NCBI GenBank assembly: GCA_026986305.1
Contig: JALSOU010000133.1
Span: 1 to 9,539 of the forward strand
DNA: 9,539 nucleotides
Origin: Thermoplasmata archaeon
GTDB lineage: Archaea > Thermoplasmatota > Thermoplasmata > WALJ01
Direction: 5' to 3'
The notes beneath the pieces were generated by a model. That model made no database searches and was not told the origin of the DNA. It saw only the letters and a list, made by a program, of their open reading frames with translations. The stretch's first letter is position 1. The number at the start of each line of letters is the position of its first letter. The position numbers and the translations under genes were made by a program. This document shows, piece by piece, positions 1 to 7,935 of the stretch.

Positions 1-976
1 GAGGACGCAGATAGAGGAGAGCGAGGAGGACATTGAGATTGAGGACCTCATACCTGATGAGGATGTTGTGATAACCATAACTCATGGGGGATACATAAAG
101 CGCATAGCTCTTGAGACATACAGGCAGCAGAGGAGAGGGGGCAAGGGACTCATAGGGATGGACACAAAGGATGAGGACTATGTTGTTTCAGTTCTGACAA
201 CGACAAACCACAGCTATCTGCTCTTCTTCACAGACAGGGGAAGGGTGCACTGGCTAAAAGCATGGAGGATCCCTGAAAGCGGCAGGAGGTCGAGGGGCAA
301 GGCCATAGTGAACCTTATTCCTGCGCTTGAAAAAGGGGAGAGAGTGAGCGCTGTGATACCTGTAAAGGACTTTTCCAATGGATACATCGTTTTCGCTACG
401 CGCAGAGGAATGATAAAGAAGACCGAGCTGAGCGCATACGGAAGGCCTAGGAAGGGCGGAATCTGGGCCATAAAGCTTGATGAAGGGGATTCAATTGTGG
501 ATGTTGTTCTATCATCGGGAGATGATGAGATACTCATGGCAACAAGAGATGGCAAGGCAAACCGCTTCCACGAGTCCGAGGTAAGGCCCATGGGAAGATA
601 CACCAGAGGAGTCACTGGAATAAGGCTGAGAATGGACGATGAAGTGGTATCCATGAGCATAGTGCATGAGGATTCCATACTACTGAGCGTGACGGAGAAA
701 GGCTACGGAAAGCGCTCCTATGCCAGAGATTACCGTAAAACCCACAGGGGAAGCCACGGAGTAATAGCCATGAAGGTAGGAAAGAAGAACGGAAAATTAG
801 TGAAGGTTCTGGATGTAACGGATGTAAATGAAATCCTTGTAACGAGTAGGGAAGGCATGGTCATAAGGGTGCCTGTTGAGGAGATTTCCATACACGGTAG
901 GGCCACCATGGGCGTGAGGATAATGAGGTTGAACGAGGGAGACATGGTTGTGGATGTGGAGCCCCTTGTTGAATAG
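1..976 (+). CDS. gyrA: DNA gyrase subunit A, C-terminal part (5' truncated by window)
   Basis: C-terminal part of the breakage-reunion subunit of DNA gyrase, which introduces negative supercoils using ATP with GyrB. The frame is open from base 2, with no start inside the window; the gene begins upstream. The first codons give an acidic stretch and IEDLIPDEDVVITITHGGYIKR, the junction leading into the DNA-wrapping beta-pinwheel. The GyrA box QRRGGKG is intact at 128-148, which distinguishes gyrase from topoisomerase IV and implies true negative supercoiling. Repeated blade-like segments follow (FTDRGRVHWLKAWRIP, FATRRGMIKKTELSAY, ATRDGKANRF, VTSREGMVIRVP). The protein ends in DVEPLVE without a long acidic tail. 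The catalytic tyrosine domain lies outside the window. The TTG start of the protease gene follows after 17 nt, so the two are probably co-transcribed. Gyrase in an archaeon is attributed to ancient transfer from bacteria. Confidence 0.96.
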   Translation, partial: RTQIEESEEDIEIEDLIPDEDVVITITHGGYIKRIALETYRQQRRGGKGLIGMDTKDEDYVVSVLTTTNHSYLLFFTDRGRVHWLKAWRIPESGRRSRGKAIVNLIPALEKGERVSAVIPVKDFSNGYIVFATRRGMIKKTELSAYGRPRKGGIWAIKLDEGDSIVDVVLSSGDDEILMATRDGKANRFHESEVRPMGRYTRGVTGIRLRMDDEVVSMSIVHEDSILLSVTEKGYGKRSYARDYRKTHRGSHGVIAMKVGKKNGKLVKVLDVTDVNEILVTSREGMVIRVPVEEISIHGRATMGVRIMRLNEGDMVVDVEPLVE

Positions 977-984
977 GCCAGATA

Positions 985-993
985 GGTGGTGAT
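985..993 (+). promoter_or_regulatory. Shine-Dalgarno site for the TTG-started protease gene
   Basis: GGTGGTGAT resembles the archaeal consensus GGAGGTGAT and abuts the TTG at 994. No ATG follows in frame until about codon 61, inside the membrane region, so this site decides in favour of the TTG start. It fits an operon-internal gene translated by the leadered route. Confidence 0.7.
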
Positions 994-1749
994 TTGAACA
1001 CATATTTCTGGATAAAGATCGCAATCCTCCTCTCCGTGGCCTTCATTCCCCCAATACTTTACCTCAGGTGGATAAGGAATGCGGAGCGCTATGGAAGGGA
1101 CCCGTGGTGGGTTCTGGCCAGCATATTCCTATGGGGCGCTGTAACTGCCATAGCCATTTCCTTTATTTTAGAGATGTTATTCATGTGGGCATACGGGGAG
1201 TACTTCAAGAGAACTTATGAGATACTACAGAGGCATGAGAATCTAGATACTCTCATTTTGGCATGTGTAATAGCCCCATTTGTTGAAGAAGGTGCCAAGG
1301 CTCTGGGGGTTTTCTCAGCCCGCCACCACATAATTGAGATTGAAGACGGCCTTATATTCGGAGCTGCGGCAGGTCTCGGATTCGCAGCCACTGAAAATCT
1401 TCTATACGAGTATGCGGCTCTTTCAACCTATGGGATCGTTGCATACATCATGCTTGCCATAATAAGGAGCGTTTCATCAGCGCTCTTACACGGGAGCGCC
1501 ACCGCTGTCAGCGGATATGGCATAGCAAGAAAATGGCTTTACAAACGCTCCTTCATCCCTTTCTTCCTTCTGGCGGTTCTTATGCACGCATCATTCAACT
1601 TCATAGCCTCCCTATCGCTTATATTTGAAGGGACTGCCATACCTCTTTTCGGCCTGATTCTGGCCATAGTCTTCGGAGTGAGCGCAATAATCGTCATAAG
1701 GAGAAAGGTTGAGGAACTAGATTATTTAAGAAGAACAATAAAAAGATAA
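994..1749 (+). CDS. PrsW-family intramembrane metalloprotease
   Basis: Multi-pass membrane protein of 251 aa with the signature of the PrsW glutamic-type membrane protease family (MEROPS M82). Visible motifs are FVEEGAK (E98, E99, K102), FAATEN (E134, N135), LLHGSATA (H166) and LMHASFNF (H198, N202), all in or next to hydrophobic segments. These match the conserved EExxK, FxxxE and His motifs that supply the proposed catalytic and metal-binding residues. Hydrophobic stretches lie near residues 5-25, 39-66, 87-106, 119-139, 147-170, 187-210 and 214-236, and the C-terminus is basic (RRTIKR). In Bacillus, PrsW performs site-1 cleavage of the anti-sigma factor RsiW; archaea lack such sigma factors, so the substrate here is unknown. 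The start is TTG with a strong Shine-Dalgarno. The gene follows gyrA closely and meets the opposite-strand gene tail to tail 18 nt downstream. Confidence 0.88.
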   Translation: MNTYFWIKIAILLSVAFIPPILYLRWIRNAERYGRDPWWVLASIFLWGAVTAIAISFILEMLFMWAYGEYFKRTYEILQRHENLDTLILACVIAPFVEEGAKALGVFSARHHIIEIEDGLIFGAAAGLGFAATENLLYEYAALSTYGIVAYIMLAIIRSVSSALLHGSATAVSGYGIARKWLYKRSFIPFFLLAVLMHASFNFIASLSLIFEGTAIPLFGLILAIVFGVSAIIVIRRKVEELDYLRRTIKR

Positions 1750-1753
1750 AAGG
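1731..1753 (-). terminator. T-rich transcript end for the minus-strand membrane protein gene
   Basis: Read on the minus strand, the stretch just past the stop at 1768 contains runs of T (CCTTTTATCTTTTTATTG), the usual form of archaeal intrinsic termination without a hairpin. It overlaps the last codons of the convergent protease gene. The assignment rests on composition and location only. Confidence 0.4.
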
Positions 1754-1765
1754 TAAGTTAAACGG

Positions 1766-1786
1766 TTTTATTTCCTCTTTTTCTTC
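1766..1786 (+). terminator. T-rich transcript end for the gyrA-protease operon
   Basis: Downstream of the stop at 1749 the plus strand reads TTTTATTTCCTCTTTTTCTT, a T-run terminator of archaeal type. It doubles as the lysine/arginine-rich last codons of the convergent gene. Termination is inferred from T content and position. Confidence 0.4.
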
Positions 1787-3876
1787 CTCAGTACTGTTGT
1801 ACCGACAATCGCAGTGATTAGAACTGCCCATACCATATTAGAGAACTCTGGAACAGGTTCTATGTCGCTTCCTAGATTCCTCGTGTATTCCTTTTGCATC
1901 TCTTCTGGGGAGATTTTGTCTGTTAAATCACTGTGGCCTTCCCAGTCGCTCATCTCAAACCATATCTTCATAGTGGATGGATTTCCCAGCATGTTCAGCG
2001 AGACACTCCCCTCCATCCTGTTTGAATCCTTTTTAACTTCTATTCCGGGAGAGTTGATTTCCATCCACCTCTGTCCGTCCCAGTGGTACAGCTTACTTGA
2101 TAGTATTTTGCCTTCTTTCCCAAGTATTTCTACATAGTACCTCTTTCCGTCGGCGTTTATATGTATTCTGAGAACATCTTCTCCAGTCGGTGTCGGAGAA
2201 ATATGGGTTATGTTCTGGTTTGGCACGCCTTCAACATATCTTTCTGGAACAAGGACACCTGCCATTATGTCTTTTCTTACTCCTAGATAGAAGTAAAGAT
2301 TTCTGGTGTCGTTCTTCCCATCATATGACCTTATGTCAATATGTGCTGGCAGAGCACTGTCTTTTGGATCTGTTTTAGGTTCTGTCCAGTCACCGAAGGC
2401 CCCGTCAATTATTATTCCGGAAGGATGGCCAAGATATGCCCTAAAAGGCTCACTCTTCACCCTCAAAATTGCATCGGAAGGAGATACTATAAGCTGAGTC
2501 ACACTCAGTGAAAGCAGGGTTCCATTAGGCCTTGAACCTGATCTTGGAAGAGTGCCCCATATCTGGTATGTCAGGCGCTCTCCGGATTTTATACCTTGGT
2601 TAACAGCCAGCCTTCCTTCTCTTGCCGTTGAAACAGCATTCCCATGAGAATCTTTGAGAATTATATCTGTAAATCCTGAGTAAGTTATACTTATAGATTT
2701 TATGCTAGCATTTCCGCCTGTGGCAAATATGCCTACATCCATTATAGGTACTTCACTTCCATTCATGGGATATATGTCTTTGGCACCTGAATACCTCTCT
2801 GTTTCAAAGTATATGGATGGCTTAGCGCCTATATTCACGCTGGAAACTTCATAATTTCCGTGGGAGTCTGAGGTGTAGAAAGCGATTCTGTAATCTTTAC
2901 TTATGGATTCTGGATAGAAGGCCATCTCAATCTGATTGCCTTGGCCAGCTACAAATAGGCTTCCGAAAGCGCTCCAATTCCAATCAAAGCCGCTTCCTGA
3001 ATACACATAGGCTCCGTGTGGACCTATTTCCCCATCTTCGCCGTATACCTTGCAGAGGTAATCTGCCCCTATGCCGTTTATTCTATAACCAGTTGCCGCA
3101 TTATTGTCCGCATCTACAAAGGCATAGATTCTGTTTCCAGACTCTGAGAAGAAGCTCTCTTTGCTCTGCAAATATATGTATAGGCCTCCATCTTCAACCT
3201 TGCTGGCATATTTCACCATATCAAGGGGGTTAACAGCGGCTTTAAATTCATCTCTCATCATGCTCTCCTGCCAGTCTGAAAAGTCTCCATCAATCCTTAT
3301 AACCCCTTTTTGTGGTAAGTACATCACATATAAGGCACCAGCTATGAGAATTAAGGCTATGATTGCAGCAGCTATGGCTGGAACTCTGGACGCTTTCTTT
3401 TTCACAGATGGTTTTGGAGATGGCTTTGTTCCATTAGTTACGCCGGAACCGTTTACCATCCCTCCTTTCAGTCCATTAGTCAGCCCCTTCTCCTTGGTTA
3501 GGCCATTGGTGAGTCCATTTGTAAGTCCTTTTTCCTTGCCATTTTTTAATCCCAATCCGTTTGTTAGGCCACCCCTCAGTTCTACAAGGCTTTCCTTTTT
3601 AGGTGATGATTTTTTCTCCATAGGTTTTTCAGTCACTTTTTTGCTAGGTTTTATTTCTCCCATTTTCTTGACGATAAGATCGTATTTAAATTCTGATCCG
3701 CACTCATTGCATATGAATTTCGTTTGAGCTTCCTTCCCACATACTGGGCATTTATAGGTAGGTTCCAACCCCTCAAGACTTTTTAGGGTTATATCTGTCC
3801 CACAGAATGGGCAGATTATATGTGGCTGCAACTCACCACCGCAAACAGGACACGCCATCGATTCCTCAGGTTCCAC
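1768..3876 (-). CDS. Two-TM protein: cytoplasmic zinc ribbons, GLTNG-repeat linker, two CBM9-like external domains, PEF-type C-terminus
   Basis: Residues are numbered from the longest frame (GTG at 3897, 709 aa); the preferred start is codon 8, giving 702 aa. Order: zinc ribbon 1 (C16, C19, C29, C32); zinc ribbon 2 (C50, C53, C63, C66); lysine-rich segment; Asn-Gly repeat linker (109-156); basic KKKASR; membrane segment (about 173-193); first external domain opening IRIDGDFSDWQ (199-357); middle beta-rich region; second domain opening IIIDGAFGDWT (495-655); PVPEFS; hydrophobic segment (686-702); RKKKRK. The DG-x(3)-DW openings resemble CBM9-like carbohydrate-binding domains (tentative). Positive charges place both termini in the cytoplasm and the bulk outside. 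The C-terminus resembles PEF-CTERM-like archaeal sorting signals. GTG at 3876 is chosen because GAGGTG lies 5 nt upstream and the TATA box predicts transcription starting near 3888, downstream of the GTG at 3897. ATG at 3858 remains possible. Ligand and function are unknown. Confidence 0.85.
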   Translation of the reverse strand: MEPEESMACPVCGGELQPHIICPFCGTDITLKSLEGLEPTYKCPVCGKEAQTKFICNECGSEFKYDLIVKKMGEIKPSKKVTEKPMEKKSSPKKESLVELRGGLTNGLGLKNGKEKGLTNGLTNGLTKEKGLTNGLKGGMVNGSGVTNGTKPSPKPSVKKKASRVPAIAAAIIALILIAGALYVMYLPQKGVIRIDGDFSDWQESMMRDEFKAAVNPLDMVKYASKVEDGGLYIYLQSKESFFSESGNRIYAFVDADNNAATGYRINGIGADYLCKVYGEDGEIGPHGAYVYSGSGFDWNWSAFGSLFVAGQGNQIEMAFYPESISKDYRIAFYTSDSHGNYEVSSVNIGAKPSIYFETERYSGAKDIYPMNGSEVPIMDVGIFATGGNASIKSISITYSGFTDIILKDSHGNAVSTAREGRLAVNQGIKSGERLTYQIWGTLPRSGSRPNGTLLSLSVTQLIVSPSDAILRVKSEPFRAYLGHPSGIIIDGAFGDWTEPKTDPKDSALPAHIDIRSYDGKNDTRNLYFYLGVRKDIMAGVLVPERYVEGVPNQNITHISPTPTGEDVLRIHINADGKRYYVEILGKEGKILSSKLYHWDGQRWMEINSPGIEVKKDSNRMEGSVSLNMLGNPSTMKIWFEMSDWEGHSDLTDKISPEEMQKEYTRNLGSDIEPVPEFSNMVWAVLITAIVGTTVLRKKKRK
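3430..3573 (-). repeat. Asn-Gly-rich coding repeat (GLTNG units)
   Basis: Encodes residues 109-156 of the two-TM protein (longest-frame numbering), with seven x-N-G units, mostly GLTNGL, broken by KEK and GGM segments. The units use different synonymous codons (for example AAT/AAC for Asn and CTG, CTT, CTC, CTA, TTG for Leu). The repetition is therefore kept at protein level and is not a recent DNA duplication. It probably forms a flexible cytoplasmic linker between zinc ribbons and membrane. Confidence 0.9.
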
Positions 3877-3881
3877 TTCAA

Positions 3882-3887
3882 CACCTC
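3882..3887 (-). promoter_or_regulatory. Shine-Dalgarno site deciding the 3876 GTG start
   Basis: On the minus strand GAGGTG lies 5 nt before the GTG at 3876. It overlaps codons that would be coding if the GTG at 3897 were used. It falls just inside the predicted transcript start near 3888, giving a leader of about 12 nt. Confidence 0.6.
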
Positions 3888-3895
3888 TATGAGCC

Positions 3896-3908
3896 ACATT
3901 TCAAATGT
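3896..3908 (-). promoter_or_regulatory. Candidate operator: 13-bp palindrome between TATA and transcript start
   Basis: ACATTT-C-AAATGT has perfect 6-bp arms around one centre base and lies between the TATA box (3911-3918) and the predicted start near 3888, a usual place for archaeal repressors. The 9-mer TTTCAAATG inside it (3899-3907) recurs at 3933-3941, 34 bp away on the other side of the TATA box. No regulator can be named. Confidence 0.4.
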
Positions 3909-3910
3909 TT

Positions 3911-3924
3911 TATTTAAAGTTTTC
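3911..3924 (-). promoter_or_regulatory. BRE/TATA promoter of the two-TM protein gene
   Basis: Minus strand GAAAACTTTAAATA: a purine-rich BRE followed by TATA box TTTAAATA (3918 to 3911). A start 26 nt from the TATA centre falls near 3888. The 14-mer differs from the promoter at 5086-5099 in one base. Confidence 0.75.
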
Positions 3925-3956
3925 TCTCGCGTTTTCAAATGCCCTGTTACTGCTTT

Positions 3957-4496
3957 TTACTTTCTCTTCCATTTCAAGTGATACTTAAAGTCATAAGGCG
4001 AATCCGGCTCTATATATTCCACAGTTCCTTTTGTTCCTGTTATCTCCATTATCCCCATGAAAGCACCTTTCCATGAATATTTGCTGTATTGAGAGTACTT
4101 GTTTTTGATCGAATTTTTAAGCGTTATAATGGCTCCATCATCCGTCTTTTCCAATATGAACTCACCATAGTTGAAAAAGGTGTAATATGTCTCTTTAGCT
4201 CTTTTCAAGAATCTGTCCATGGACATAAGAGAAACCAAAATATATGTGAATATACCCAAATCTTTGGTAGCATACTTTCCTGCCTCTGTTGTCTGTTTTT
4301 CTCCTTTATTTTCATATATCCACGCAAGAAGTTTTTCTGGTTTTTCGAGAGGCACCCATTCAGCGTCTTTAGGAAACCTATCCACTCCAGCAAATCTCAT
4401 AGCATCCTCCAGCCCAGTAACCCCCCACTTTTTCTTTATAAATTTCAAATATCCGTTTATCACAGCTCCTTTTGTTTTTGGTGCCTCGCTGACCAT
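3957..4496 (-). CDS. Paralog 1 of a three-gene family, DUF2378/TIGR02265-like (tentative)
   Basis: Soluble-looking 179-aa protein without signal peptide or membrane segment. It shares a colinear pattern with its two neighbours: KGAxxNxxLxFIKxKWG at the N-terminus, PKDxEW near residue 45, an EAG helix near 72, a YILVSLMSMDRFL helix, FFNYGE, then YSWKGAFMGIMEITGTKGTVE and a C-terminal LKW. The order helix-rich half, W-rich middle, NYG turn, then a G-x(3)-G-x-x-E beta/alpha end with a final W recalls DUF2378 (Myxococcus paralog family TIGR02265) and heme-NO-binding/V4R-like domains. This is pattern memory, not a search result. No heme His motif or metal site is obvious. The ATG at 4496 lies 28 bp from its TATA centre, so the mRNA is essentially leaderless. 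Composition is AT-rich (about 35% GC in one hand-counted 60-base line). Function is unknown; ligand sensing is only a guess from the fold resemblance. Confidence 0.8.
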   Translation of the reverse strand: MVSEAPKTKGAVINGYLKFIKKKWGVTGLEDAMRFAGVDRFPKDAEWVPLEKPEKLLAWIYENKGEKQTTEAGKYATKDLGIFTYILVSLMSMDRFLKRAKETYYTFFNYGEFILEKTDDGAIITLKNSIKNKYSQYSKYSWKGAFMGIMEITGTKGTVEYIEPDSPYDFKYHLKWKRK

Positions 4497-4520
4497 GTTA
4501 TCTGCTCTTCATTCCAGCGT

Positions 4521-4540
4521 GATATAAAACATTTTCTCTC
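4521..4540 (-). promoter_or_regulatory. BRE/TATA promoter of paralog 1
   Basis: Minus strand GAGAGAAAATGTTTTATATC. TATA core TTTATATC (4528 to 4521) is centred 28 bp before the ATG at 4496, so the transcript is leaderless or has about 2 nt of leader. The GAGAGAAAA upstream of TATA also precedes the TATA box of the two-TM gene. Confidence 0.7.
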
Positions 4541-5063
4541 ATTCCCATTTCGCCTTTATAAGACAATCCTCATCATTTCCAGAATCCAGAACTTTAACTT
4601 CTCCCTTGGTTTTCGTAACTTCCATGACTCCCATAAGAGCTCCTTTCCACGAAAGGCATGACATTTCTCCTATTTTAAACCCTTTTAATCTTATGGTGGC
4701 TTCGTTCCCTTCTTTGTTTATTTCCACCCCATTTCCTTTAAAAAGAAGGGATGAGATGTTATTTTTCACCTTTTCAAGCATCCTCTCAAAACCCATGACA
4801 GACGCGAATAAAAAGCGGAAGTCTCCGCCCATGCCCCTGATCATCCATTTTCCTGCCTCAACAACATGCTCTCTGCCGTGGTTCTTTTCAATCCATTCCA
4901 GAATCATATATGTTTTGGACAGACTTATCCACTCTCCGTCCTTCGGCTGTTTTTCAATGTCAGCATATTTCATGGCTGAATTCAGACCCAAAACGCCCCA
5001 TTTTTCCTTTATAAATGCGAGATAGCCATTGACGATAGCTCCTTTAACCAGCCTTTCGTCCAT
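4539..5063 (-). CDS. Paralog 2 of the three-gene family, DUF2378/TIGR02265-like (tentative)
   Basis: 174 aa from the chosen start. It shares with paralogs 1 and 3 the blocks VKGAIVNGYLAFIKEKWG, PKDGEW, ILEWIEKN, VVEAGKW, an FxxMLEKV helix and LSWKGALMGVMEVTKTKGEV, ending in KAKWE. The middle differs most: the NYG turn of its neighbours is replaced by KGNGVEINKEGN, and a GMGGDF segment stands in place of LGIF/MGVF. No signal peptide or membrane segment is seen. An in-frame ATG exists at 5084 but overlaps the TATA box. The ATG at 5063 lies 26 bp from the TATA centre, so it is the real start of a leaderless mRNA, and its protein start (MDERLVKGA) matches the neighbours in length. Function is unknown. 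Divergence within a conserved frame suggests the copies have specialised. Confidence 0.8.
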   Translation of the reverse strand: MDERLVKGAIVNGYLAFIKEKWGVLGLNSAMKYADIEKQPKDGEWISLSKTYMILEWIEKNHGREHVVEAGKWMIRGMGGDFRFLFASVMGFERMLEKVKNNISSLLFKGNGVEINKEGNEATIRLKGFKIGEMSCLSWKGALMGVMEVTKTKGEVKVLDSGNDEDCLIKAKWE

Positions 5064-5085
5064 GTGTCCTTTTTTCTTTTCCATA

Positions 5086-5099
5086 TATATAAAGTTTTC
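5086..5099 (-). promoter_or_regulatory. BRE/TATA promoter of paralog 2, with TTTTCGAAAA palindrome
   Basis: Minus strand GAAAACTTTATATA, one base different from the promoter at 3911-3924. TATA core TTTATATA (5093 to 5086) is centred 26 bp before the ATG at 5063. A perfect 10-bp palindrome TTTTCGAAAA at 5095-5104 overlaps the BRE and could bind a regulator, or be chance in AT-rich DNA. Confidence 0.75.
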
Positions 5100-5109
5100 G
5101 AAAATTTCA

Positions 5110-5638
5110 CTATTTATTTATTTTTATTTTAAATTTCAAATCATCTGGATTTTCAGCATCTAAGGTCTCTATTTGTCCATCTGTTTTTGTGATTTTTAGC
5201 AAGCCTCTTAGGCTTCCTTCAACAAAATACTTGTTGTATATGTTCCAAGTTTCCCCATATGTAGGTTATGCTGTATGTTTTATCGCCCATTTTTTCAGTC
5301 ACTATGCCCCCATAATTCGACATAATTCTGTATTTTTTGTCTGCATTTTTCATTATGCTGTCAAAACTCATTTTTGATACAAGAATGTACATGAATACTC
5401 CCATGTTTGTAACAGTGAATTCTCCGGCTTCTCTGGCTTTTTCAGGACCTTTTTTCTCTCCTACCCACTCTATCACTTTGTTCATTTTTTCAGCAGGAAA
5501 CCACTCCCCGTCCTTAGGAGCCTTTTTTATTCCAGCATACTTCAAAGCTTCTTCCACACCATCTCTACCCCATTTCTTTTTAATGAATTTAAGGATAGCG
5601 TTTAGAGAAGCACCTTTGACGACTTTTTCTTCAGGCAT
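5110..5638 (-). pseudogene. Paralog 3 of the family, broken by a single-base frameshift
   Basis: The frame from ATG 5638 encodes MPEEKVVKGASLNAILKF and continues colinear with paralogs 1 and 2 (KKKWG, PKDGEW, VIEWVGEKKG, REAGEF, YILVSKMSFDSIM, NYGG). It then shifts near 5250-5265 into an unrelated tail and stops at 5219. The missing homologous end is present in the +1 frame: ETWNIYNKYFVEG, LRGLLKITKTDGQIETLD and DDLKFKIKINK, ending at TAG 5112-5110. Removing one base, for instance from the G run at 5253-5256 (minus strand), restores a 175-aa protein of family length. The downstream half keeps good similarity, so the break is recent, a sequencing error, or a programmed +1 shift. The chosen ATG lies about 26 bp from a TATA box; the longer start at 5680 would put that TATA box inside the coding region. 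Confidence 0.8.
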
Positions 5639-5660
5639 GGTTGTGGCACTTAGCAGTACT

Positions 5661-5674
5661 ATAAATATTTTCCC
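5661..5674 (-). promoter_or_regulatory. BRE/TATA promoter of paralog 3
   Basis: Minus strand GGGAAAATATTTAT, with TATTTATA-type TATA centred about 26 bp before the ATG at 5638, predicting a leaderless mRNA. It sits in the short gap after the rnz stop, so paralog 3 does not depend on purA-rnz transcription. Confidence 0.65.
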
Positions 5675-5679
5675 GAACA

Positions 5680-7916
<2,237 letters not shown>

Positions 7917-7935
7917 GAGAGGGGAATTCTGTGGT

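Noticed and set aside
3430..3573. Repeat array considered as a CRISPR or microsatellite
   Set aside because: Units are short, in frame, synonymous-varied and lack spacers; it is a protein repeat inside a gene.
3161..3727. 188-codon plus-strand frame opposite the GLTNG linker with Pro-Phe-Val repeats
   Set aside because: Its repeats (VSPF, VRPL) are the reverse complement of the GLTNG units. The minus-strand protein with zinc ribbons and TM segments is the real gene.
5249..5255. GGGAAAC slippery heptamer on the minus strand, in the zero frame of paralog 3
   Set aside because: It matches a -1 frameshift site, but the -1 frame stops after about 13 codons and has no family similarity. The homologous tail needs a +1 shift, so the heptamer is coincidental.
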